Virus record (IMG/VR): IMGVR_UViG_3300033143_001962
Span: 62,001 to 126,000 of that record
DNA length: 64,000 bases
Reading direction: 5' to 3' (one strand)
Source: a virus
Part shown: in pieces, positions 58,803 to 64,000 of the stretch
How the letters are laid out: each line of letters begins with the position of its first letter
Position numbering within the stretch: the stretch's first letter is position 1
The notes under the pieces: model-generated
Database searches by the model: none
What the model saw: only the letters and a program-made list of their open reading frames with translations
Told to the model about the DNA's origin: nothing
Translations under genes and position numbers: made by a program

Positions 58803-59039
58803 TTAACACTCCTTAAATAAGTGACGGAAAGTAAAGTGACTAAGTTTTTATCAATTAAAAGTAGAAGGAAGTCAACTCCATAGCCGTCTAAATTGTAAAT
58901 TAGGGTATAGGAAAGAGCAAGTGGTATGTGTTTTTCTTGTGCTGACCGCAAAAGGAGGTATTAAGTCCTTAAGCTAAGTCAGCTTCTCAGTTTGTAGAAG
59001 GAACCATTCCGGGCACAACCCCCGCTTGCATAGCCTATG
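58803..59039 (-). ncRNA. Long 5' leader of the TerD-like gene
   Basis: About 237 bases between the promoter and the gene at 58802. It holds AAGCTGACTTAGCTT (a short hairpin), a GTAGAAGGAA repeat on the plus strand at 58862 and 58995, and a strong GGAGTG before the ATG. No coding frame. A regulatory RNA or processed leader is possible. Confidence 0.4.
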
Positions 59040-59045
59040 TAGTGT

Positions 59046-59073
59046 ATTATACAGTGATTTTAGGTAAAGTCAA
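59046..59073 (-). promoter_or_regulatory. Sigma70-like promoter
   Basis: Minus strand TTGACT, 16 bases, TATAAT; drives the TerD leader. It overlaps the 3' end of the gene at 59070. Confidence 0.8.
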
Positions 59074-59420
59074 CCTATTTCTGCATCTTTTAAAAATTTC
59101 ATTAAATCACCGGTTTGGTGCTTGTTTGCAACAACATCATCTAGCATTTCAGCTGTTAACTCGTAATCATCTGATCGTATTAAACAAATTTTTGGGTACA
59201 TATCGCTATTCATTCGCAACCGTATACCCATACCACGCATTGCATCACTGTCTTGTTTGATTTCTTTTTTGTAGAAATTACCGTCTGATAATGTGTTCAT
59301 TATCTTTGCATCATCGCCTGAGATACCAGCAGGTACTGTAACCTCGTACCATGTGTCAACGACAGGCACTTCGCCAAACCGTTGCCTTACTGTAAATATG
59401 TATCTGTGCATATCGCTCAT
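59070..59420 (-). CDS. Hypothetical protein
   Basis: 116 residues, basic beta-rich N-terminus (HRYIFTVRQRFGEVPVVD). TAATG junction with the next gene. Function unknown. Confidence 0.62.
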   Translation of the reverse strand: MSDMHRYIFTVRQRFGEVPVVDTWYEVTVPAGISGDDAKIMNTLSDGNFYKKEIKQDSDAMRGMGIRLRMNSDMYPKICLIRSDDYELTAEMLDDVVANKHQTGDLMKFLKDAEIG

Positions 59421-59531
59421 TTAATGACCCCAGTCTTTAAAAAATTTATCTAACCGTCTCCATGCTACCAAGCCGACGCCAGCAATAAAAAAAATTGCAC
59501 TTGCAATAAAAAATCCTAGCATTAACTTCAT
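59421..59531 (-). CDS. Single-helix membrane microprotein (36 aa)
   Basis: MKLMLGFFIASAIFFIAGVG is one transmembrane helix with a basic, aromatic tail (ending FKDWGH). TAATG junction upstream; 0-base gap downstream. Confidence 0.65.
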   Translation of the reverse strand: MKLMLGFFIASAIFFIAGVGLVAWRRLDKFFKDWGH

Positions 59532-59629
59532 TACTTCTTCCTTTTTGGTTTTAATTTATTATACAGGAAAGTTACGTATATTGCAAGAAAAACAATACCG
59601 GCAATAACAAGTAATACATCTTCATTCAT
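59531..59629 (-). CDS. Single-helix membrane microprotein (32 aa)
   Basis: MNEDVLLVIAGIVFLAIYVT with a Lys-rich end. TAATG junctions on both sides. Confidence 0.62.
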   Translation of the reverse strand: MNEDVLLVIAGIVFLAIYVTFLYNKLKPKRKK

Positions 59630-59958
59630 TACATTTTCCCTGTAGTAGTTACACTATCTAAATTAACTGTAGCTGATGCATCTGTGATTTCAGGTGGATC
59701 GGGCCATTCGGGTAATTCTTCAACGTCTTGAGTTGGGATAAGTGTATTGAGCATATTGCGTAAATTGTTGAAAAATGCTGCGAGAATGTTAACAGTGATC
59801 ATAAGTGGCCAAATTGCCGATGCGACAATAATACCAATGATCTGTTTATCGTTGTACTTATTTGACTTTAACGCTTTTGTCGCAACAAACGCCATTGCAA
59901 TTATTAATCCGATGTTGTACGTAAAAATAAAATAGTGTGCTTCTATAAAATCCATCAT
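59629..59958 (-). CDS. Two-span membrane protein
   Basis: 109 residues. Two hydrophobic segments at about 8-30 and 44-66, then a Pro-rich cytoplasmic or periplasmic tail (EWPDPPEITD). TAATG start at 59958. Confidence 0.65.
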   Translation of the reverse strand: MMDFIEAHYFIFTYNIGLIIAMAFVATKALKSNKYNDKQIIGIIVASAIWPLMITVNILAAFFNNLRNMLNTLIPTQDVEELPEWPDPPEITDASATVNLDSVTTTGKM

Positions 59959-60269
59959 TACCATTCTACCCAAAATTCAATTGAGTCCGCCCCATTGCCG
60001 AACTCCTCAAAGAACCACTTAGTTACGATGTGTTTGAAGTCATCTTCTGGTAAGTCTTCAAGCACTTCATCGTACATAACAAAATAACTATCACGCTGTA
60101 CATCACACTGATCAATTAACCAATGCCAGTAATTTTGGTACGGTACTCCTTCATCGCCAGGCGACCAATTTGCATAGTTATCAATATCGATATTGTGTTT
60201 ATCGTTAATGTAATCTCTGCACTCGTGATAATCAAGTGCTGATTTAGTTTTTGGTTGTGGTTTATTCAT
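59958..60269 (-). CDS. Hypothetical protein
   Basis: 103 residues from the ATG at 60269. YQNYWHWLIDQCDVQRDSYF and DDFKHIVTKWFFEEFG; acidic C-terminus. Function unknown. Confidence 0.6.
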   Translation of the reverse strand: MNKPQPKTKSALDYHECRDYINDKHNIDIDNYANWSPGDEGVPYQNYWHWLIDQCDVQRDSYFVMYDEVLEDLPEDDFKHIVTKWFFEEFGNGADSIEFWVEW

Positions 60270-60796
60270 ATAGCCAACTTGCATCTGTTGATGCGTTGCA
60301 TTAATTCAATTTCCCAATCGTTATAAAATCTTTCGCTACCTGATTCAAATTTAAGAATTTTGTTTCTTTCCCAATTTTGTCTATCGTACGAATCACGCGG
60401 CATCCGTTTAACCTTATTCATTAACTTAATGCCTTCGTAAATCTCAGGCGGAAGAACAAGCCCAAAGCTTGATGCTGCATCGTCGATGCCTTCTTCACTG
60501 AACAATGCAAAAGGATACGGACTGTAGCCATCGTAGTGCTCGTTTAATCTTTCACTGTCACTGTCTAAATCACCTTCTAAGAATGAATTAAACTCTAGCA
60601 AGTCTTGGCTGAAGCCACCGTTTAACAGTATCATTGTTTTATGCTCGGCAGCCCAGTCGTAATACATTTCATCCTGTCCATCCTGCCACCCAGCACGACC
60701 ATTGTACTTAACAGCCATGTCGCCGATGACGTGTCCGGCTTGTATACCTTGTTGTATAGAACTCAGGTACATGTTTCCAAATGCGTAAAATCTCAT
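60266..60796 (-). CDS. Conserved phage hypothetical protein
   Basis: 176 residues. MRFYAFGNMYLSSIQQGIQA, WAAEHKTMILLNGG and GLVLPPEIYEG match a conserved protein remembered from T4-like marine phages; function unknown. Confidence 0.72.
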   Translation of the reverse strand: MRFYAFGNMYLSSIQQGIQAGHVIGDMAVKYNGRAGWQDGQDEMYYDWAAEHKTMILLNGGFSQDLLEFNSFLEGDLDSDSERLNEHYDGYSPYPFALFSEEGIDDAASSFGLVLPPEIYEGIKLMNKVKRMPRDSYDRQNWERNKILKFESGSERFYNDWEIELMQRINRCKLAI

Positions 60797-60810
60797 TTTA
60801 ATATCCTGTG

Positions 60811-60939
60811 TTAAAAATTAATAATGTAAATTAGAAAGCTGAAAATTATTACTAACTTAATAGCGTCGATGAACCCATAGCGATAATTCTCTAACTTAGA
60901 ATCTTTATCAGTACGGCCAAATTCTAAGAATTTTCTCAT
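60811..60939 (-). CDS. Membrane microprotein (42 aa)
   Basis: Charged MRKFLEFGRTDKDSKLE start, then a hydrophobic end (VIIFSFLIYIINF). The start overlaps the next gene's stop (ATGA). Confidence 0.6.
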   Translation of the reverse strand: MRKFLEFGRTDKDSKLENYRYGFIDAIKLVIIFSFLIYIINF

Positions 60940-61196
60940 GTTAATAATTTTGCCTTTAGTTTAATAAACATGAACTCTTTCATGTCTACTTTTGTGTCTT
61001 GTCCTTGGCGGTGCTTGCGATATCTAACACCGCGTTTATCTTCGAGCCAAATTCTATTTGCACTGTATCCTACAATGCCTGGCATTGTATCACTTCCTCT
61101 AAGATTCACGTCCATTTTGTAGATACCAGCCGGCGTTTCCTTTAAAGGACTAACAGTACGTGATGCACAACCTTGAAGTAATTCAATATATAACAT
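60936..61196 (-). CDS. Hypothetical basic protein
   Basis: 86 residues. GIVGYSANRIWLEDKRGVRY is the most structured part. TAATG junction with the next gene upstream. Function unknown. Confidence 0.6.
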   Translation of the reverse strand: MLYIELLQGCASRTVSPLKETPAGIYKMDVNLRGSDTMPGIVGYSANRIWLEDKRGVRYRKHRQGQDTKVDMKEFMFIKLKAKLLT

Positions 61197-61336
61197 TACA
61201 GTCCGTAAATTCGAATCATTTCTAATGCGCCAACGCCCGTTAAGAACATTGTGCCCGCAACCATTAACGCCATAAAAGAAACAGTGCCTATGTACAGAGC
61301 ACTACGTTTTGTAAAATTAATTGCTATTGTTTTCAT
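61196..61336 (-). CDS. Membrane microprotein (46 aa)
   Basis: One or two hydrophobic segments (LYIGTVSFMALMVAGTMFL). Overlaps the pilin-like gene by 4 bases (ATGA-type). Confidence 0.62.
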   Translation of the reverse strand: MKTIAINFTKRSALYIGTVSFMALMVAGTMFLTGVGALEMIRIYGL

Positions 61337-61683
61337 TTTGGATATCCTGTACAAATGTGATTGCCGTAAGTATCTACTCGTTGCGTTAATGTATTGCCAA
61401 CACCTGGTCCACTTAGGTAATGGCAGCCTGTTAAGTTATCAATGTGTACACCCATGCCACTAATCTTACCTTCGGCTGCATTGTCGGAAGAATCGTAAGC
61501 AATAGGTTTCTTAGCTTCGTTAGCTGTGATTGCATTGTTTCGTAATGATGTGCCTGCGATTGCAACTATTACACCTATCACCGCAATGATGATCATCAAC
61601 TCAATAGTGTGAAGTCCGAGCCACCGCGCTGCTTGTTTTATTAATGCAACTGGCTTTCTAAAATAAAGTAGATTCAGTTTCAT
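61333..61683 (-). CDS. Type IV pilin-like N-terminus with Cys-containing C-domain
   Basis: 116 residues. After a 23-residue basic leader comes ARWLG, then LHTIELMIIIAVIGVIVAIA, very close to the prepilin pattern G-F-T-[LI]-I-E-L with the invariant Glu at position +5. The C-terminal half ends LTGCHYLSGPG and QRVDTYGNHICTG, resembling small phage domains of the DUF6440 kind with a possible disulfide. It could be a phage pseudopilin, a pilus decoy or an anchored small protein. Overlaps the upstream gene by 26 bases. Confidence 0.6.
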   Translation of the reverse strand: MKLNLLYFRKPVALIKQAARWLGLHTIELMIIIAVIGVIVAIAGTSLRNNAITANEAKKPIAYDSSDNAAEGKISGMGVHIDNLTGCHYLSGPGVGNTLTQRVDTYGNHICTGYPK

Positions 61684-62023
61684 TTCTTTCTCTCCAAACT
61701 TTCATAAATTGTTTATCAACATCTAAGCTAACGTAGTCAGAACCTTGCATACCTTGTTCACTGTAGCCTACATCTTGCCCGGTTAACCCTGCTGTAAACA
61801 ATGCAAGTTTTAACATTTCTAGGAACTTGGCATCAGTGTAAATTAACCCGTTTACTTCTACCTCCCAAGTACTTGTATCAAAGTACACCAGCAATTCGCC
61901 GTACTCTGGAAGTTCACCTTCTTCTTCCCAAGTTGAAACTTCAATGTGAGTTGTCTTAACATCACGTTTTAACGTCGACCATAGCCCCATACCGTCCGTG
62001 CATAATGTAGTTTCAAATTTCAT
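61658..62023 (-). CDS. Hypothetical protein
   Basis: 121 residues; beta-rich acidic centre (ELLVYFDTSTWEVEVNGLIY) and a Glu/Arg-rich end. Function unknown. Confidence 0.62.
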   Translation of the reverse strand: MKFETTLCTDGMGLWSTLKRDVKTTHIEVSTWEEEGELPEYGELLVYFDTSTWEVEVNGLIYTDAKFLEMLKLALFTAGLTGQDVGYSEQGMQGSDYVSLDVDKQFMKVWRERNETESTLF

Positions 62024-62252
62024 CTGCTTCCTCTAATTCTTTTTCAAAAGTAATCAATGCTTCATAGCACCTACGCTTCATTGCAACACCCTCCGGCAAC
62101 ATAGCAATTATCTCTTGCATACCTTCAATACTTCTATCTTCGTAGGACTGTAAGAAATCTTGTGACATGGCCATAACAAGTTCTTGCTCAGCTTTTAACA
62201 ATGCTGCCTTAGCTTTGTTAAACTTGTTAATTTCTTTAGTTGGACGTTTCAT
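62013..62252 (-). CDS. Hypothetical helical protein
   Basis: 79 residues, helical throughout (AALLKAEQELVMAMSQDFLQ). Function unknown. Confidence 0.6.
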   Translation of the reverse strand: MKRPTKEINKFNKAKAALLKAEQELVMAMSQDFLQSYEDRSIEGMQEIIAMLPEGVAMKRRCYEALITFEKELEEADEI

Positions 62253-62433
62253 TATCGTCCTCTACCATTTCGATGCTGTGACCACATGCTAGTTCTCCGT
62301 ATACTACACTACCGAGTAATTCCAGTACCGGAGTATTGTTTAGTATTTCATGTGCTGTGTCTAAATCCTCAGCTTGTATGTACTTTGTAATAGTGTGTCT
62401 AAACACGGTTACCTTACATTTAAATGTTGGCAT
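62236..62433 (-). CDS. Hypothetical protein
   Basis: 65 residues. MPTFKCKVTVFRHTITKYIQ with AEDLDTAHEILNN. Function unknown. Confidence 0.6.
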   Translation of the reverse strand: MPTFKCKVTVFRHTITKYIQAEDLDTAHEILNNTPVLELLGSVVYGELACGHSIEMVEDDNETSN

Positions 62434-62683
62434 TTGCTTTTCCTAATGTTACTACATGACAAGTCTCAGACACTTCGTCTTCCGCTTTTTCAATGTGTAC
62501 TAAAATTTGACCACGCTCAGTGACTAAGTTCTCAACCTGTCGTAACCACCATGTCGCTGTAATTTTAGCATTTTCTCGCGAGTATTGATTCGCTTCGCAA
62601 CTATCATCGGCTAATGCATCGTCGCCTGCACCGCTAACAAATTGCTCGTCACCTTGTGTACAAGTTACTATTACAACGTACAT
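62420..62683 (-). CDS. Hypothetical protein
   Basis: 87 residues; YVVIVTCTQGDEQFVSGAGD and a central helix; four cysteines. One-base junction upstream. Confidence 0.6.
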   Translation of the reverse strand: MYVVIVTCTQGDEQFVSGAGDDALADDSCEANQYSRENAKITATWWLRQVENLVTERGQILVHIEKAEDEVSETCHVVTLGKANANI

Positions 62684-62958
62684 TATACAACCTCCTTCAC
62701 AGGAATAACATCGTTACCTACTTTAAGTTCAAGTAAGTCTTCTATTAGTAATAAACGATTACGACCTTTTACACTAACGTAATAACCACCTCTTGTTTCC
62801 TTGCGCCAGTACACCATTTTATTAAAATGATTTGGTCTTGTGAACTTAAGTGGCTTTAAAATCCCATCAATCTTTAAACTGTAAAGCTTCTTATCTTCAA
62901 CATTAAAGAAGTAACCTGCGTACTTTGTTGCTGCGTACGGTGCTGGTAAAGTAACCAT
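62683..62958 (-). CDS. Hypothetical protein
   Basis: 91 residues. YAGYFFNVEDKKLYSLKIDG, LKPLKF and a GYYVSVKGR strand; pattern seen in phage DNA-binding small proteins (NUMOD-like), not confirmed. TAATG junction. Confidence 0.58.
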   Translation of the reverse strand: MVTLPAPYAATKYAGYFFNVEDKKLYSLKIDGILKPLKFTRPNHFNKMVYWRKETRGGYYVSVKGRNRLLLIEDLLELKVGNDVIPVKEVV

Positions 62959-63092
62959 TAGTAAAATGCTCCTAAGCCGTACCCGACATATATGCCAAAT
63001 AAGAAAAACATAACGGCAGTACCAGCTATCCGTAAAATAGGATACGTAAGTTCTTCACCGTGTGAGATAATTTTAAAATGTTCGTTTTTCAT
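62958..63092 (-). CDS. Membrane microprotein (44 aa)
   Basis: Charged start MKNEHFKIISHGEEL, then a transmembrane helix (ILRIAGTAVMFFLFGIYVG). TAATG junctions on both sides. Confidence 0.65.
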   Translation of the reverse strand: MKNEHFKIISHGEELTYPILRIAGTAVMFFLFGIYVGYGLGAFY

Positions 63093-63334
63093 TAATCTAT
63101 CTCCGCGTTATATGTTTCAACTGGACCAACCGGGTAGTGTTCAACTTCTACACGAATGATTCCGCTTGTCCAACGTTTTGCCGCTCTAATTGCTGCCTTC
63201 AACCCTTGCTGCGTGGTCGCGACGCGAGACTTGCATCTGACTTCATCATTGCCGAGTCGCTCAGTCATGCCGCATGGCCCTAACTTGAACACGCCAGTAA
63301 CAATCCAAACACCTTCTACGTTTTTATTAGCCAT
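63092..63334 (-). CDS. Hypothetical protein
   Basis: 80 residues. VTGVFKLGPCGMTERLGND and KSRVATTQQGLKAAIRAAK: beta-alpha arrangement. Function unknown. Confidence 0.6.
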   Translation of the reverse strand: MANKNVEGVWIVTGVFKLGPCGMTERLGNDEVRCKSRVATTQQGLKAAIRAAKRWTSGIIRVEVEHYPVGPVETYNAEID

Positions 63335-63426
63335 TAGTAACCCATCATCATTGCAGTTACAGGAAGTACAGCAAGTAACATGCTAGTTAATACTGCCGCC
63401 CCAAAATAATTTTTAATAAATTCCAT
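63334..63426 (-). CDS. Membrane microprotein (30 aa)
   Basis: MEFIKNYFGAAVLTSMLLAV then TAMMMGY; a short membrane segment. TAATG junctions. Confidence 0.6.
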   Translation of the reverse strand: MEFIKNYFGAAVLTSMLLAVLPVTAMMMGY

Positions 63427-63584
63427 TATTCTTTCTTCCCATCTAAGTAGTTAAGTAACATTATAAATATGCCTAACACTGTGAAGCCTAATCCAATTGT
63501 TAAGAAGCCATGCACCGGCTGAAATTGTTCCATGTTGCCAATACAAAGTCCAGTTATTAAAAGTCCAACCACGTATATAAGCAT
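63426..63584 (-). CDS. Two-span membrane microprotein (52 aa)
   Basis: Hydrophobic segments MLIYVVGLLITGLCIG and FLTIGLGFTVLGIFIMLL with a short His-containing loop. TAATG junction downstream. Confidence 0.62.
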   Translation of the reverse strand: MLIYVVGLLITGLCIGNMEQFQPVHGFLTIGLGFTVLGIFIMLLNYLDGKKE

Positions 63585-63585
63585 A

Positions 63586-63783
63586 TTACACCCAAGGTTG
63601 ATTTAAAATATGCGACATAAGCATTAACTTACTCGCGTTGTTGTTTTCAAAAGAAACTTTAAACATGGTCTTACCAAATACAGGATCATATGGATTGCCA
63701 ATAAAACGACCATCGTACTTCATAACTAATAATTGAATAGTACGTGCAAATCTCCAGTGATTATAAAAAGTTAACGTGGTCAT
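63586..63783 (-). CDS. Hypothetical protein
   Basis: 65 residues; KVSFENNNASKLMLMSHIL is loosely like the FExxxDAxxF motif with changed residues. One-base junction with the partial gene upstream. Confidence 0.55.
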   Translation of the reverse strand: MTTLTFYNHWRFARTIQLLVMKYDGRFIGNPYDPVFGKTMFKVSFENNNASKLMLMSHILNQPWV

Positions 63784-64000
63784 TAGTTGTTGTCCTTTTT
63801 AAGTACAAACATTGTTACAATTTTTGGATCTACTTTAATTAAATCACGTGTGTATCTAGTATCATTCCGAACATACACATCGCCGTATACTTTAGTAACA
63901 ACGGCAGCATCAGCAATAAATTGTGTAATCTCAACTATAACTGGATCAATGTACTCGCCACCTGATGCAAATGCATAATCGCCTATTGCTAAGTCTTGCC
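63783..64000 (-). CDS. Hypothetical protein, 5' part cut by window edge
   Basis: 72 residues of open frame enter from the right edge and end at 63783 (TAATG junction). Beta-rich, Val/Ile/Tyr/Asp-containing (VTKVYGDVYVRNDTRYTRD). No start is present in the window, so function cannot be judged. Confidence 0.55.
   Translation of the reverse strand, partial: QDLAIGDYAFASGGEYIDPVIVEITQFIADAAVVTKVYGDVYVRNDTRYTRDLIKVDPKIVTMFVLKKDNN

Noticed and set aside
1-64000. CRISPR array
   Set aside because: No regularly spaced direct repeats with unique spacers were seen; the 15-base repeat has irregular spacing and orientation.
1-64000. rRNA genes, insertion sequences or integrase
   Set aside because: No rRNA-like sequence, transposase or integrase motif is seen on either strand.

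Overview
The window is best read as part of a large tailed-phage genome of the T4-like marine myovirus type infecting a Gram-negative host. Support: dense, mostly overlapping genes (ATGA and TAATG junctions), AT-rich sequence, a T4-type polynucleotide kinase/phosphatase, phage-style ThyA and DHFR, a MoxR/VWA pair, T4-late-like TAAATA promoters, a phage tRNA-Thr, a repeat-rich tail-fibre-like protein, and dozens of tiny hypothetical genes. Lipoprotein signals and an outer-membrane beta-barrel point to a diderm host. No photosynthesis genes, capsid genes, terminase or polymerase lie here, so host and genus cannot be fixed.

Layout. (1) 1-15397, plus strand: an accessory cluster with two tandem 2OG-oxygenase-like genes (the first cut by the window edge), six radical SAM genes with N-terminal twitch-type cysteine domains, an SGNH hydrolase, a possible glycosyltransferase, two small proteins resembling the N-terminal and C-terminal ends of a contractile tail sheath, a radical-SAM partner protein, a DUF1289-like peptide, a NodU/TobZ-type carbamoyltransferase and a triple-repeat protein. 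(2) 15508-27744, minus strand: thyA, DHFR, conserved T4-like hypotheticals, a run of seven related microproteins with a shared C-terminal motif, a metallopeptidase-like VWA protein and its MoxR ATPase, a second SGNH protein, a ParB/Srx-like protein, a MazG-like protein and small genes. (3) 27845-29701, plus strand: an island with a paralogous pair and a seventh radical SAM gene. (4) 29682-64000, minus strand: a second radical-SAM partner, tRNA-Thr, SNase, a membrane-protein cassette, PseT, a fibre-like protein, two metallophosphoesterases, a GGDEF/PAS diguanylate cyclase next to a PgaC-like processive glycosyltransferase and an outer-membrane barrel, a tandem family of DAWEQYQ-motif proteins, an NAD module (NadV, NadA, NadM-Nudix), a methyltransferase, an SPFH lipoprotein, a TerD-like protein and a long chain of one-helix microproteins, one with a type IV pilin-like N-terminus.

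Regulation. At least ten minus-strand transcription units begin with near-identical sigma70-like promoters (TTGAC[CT], 16-17 bases, TATA[AC]T), often within an AAAGGTTGACCTTT block; these look like host-polymerase early promoters. A different signal, [AT]TAAATA[CG], resembles the T4 late promoter and in several cases sits only 3-4 bases before an ATG. A separate 15-base repeat, GTAAGTCATTGATTT, occurs seven times, only in gene junctions.

How the genes may work together (inference). The plus-strand cluster looks like a peptide, protein or glycan modification system. The GGDEF, synthase and barrel genes look like a phage-borne c-di-GMP-linked exopolysaccharide module. The NAD genes match the NAMPT plus NMNAT route by which phages rebuild NAD. 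Start codons were refined from overlaps and Shine-Dalgarno sites; functions of the small genes are largely unknown.
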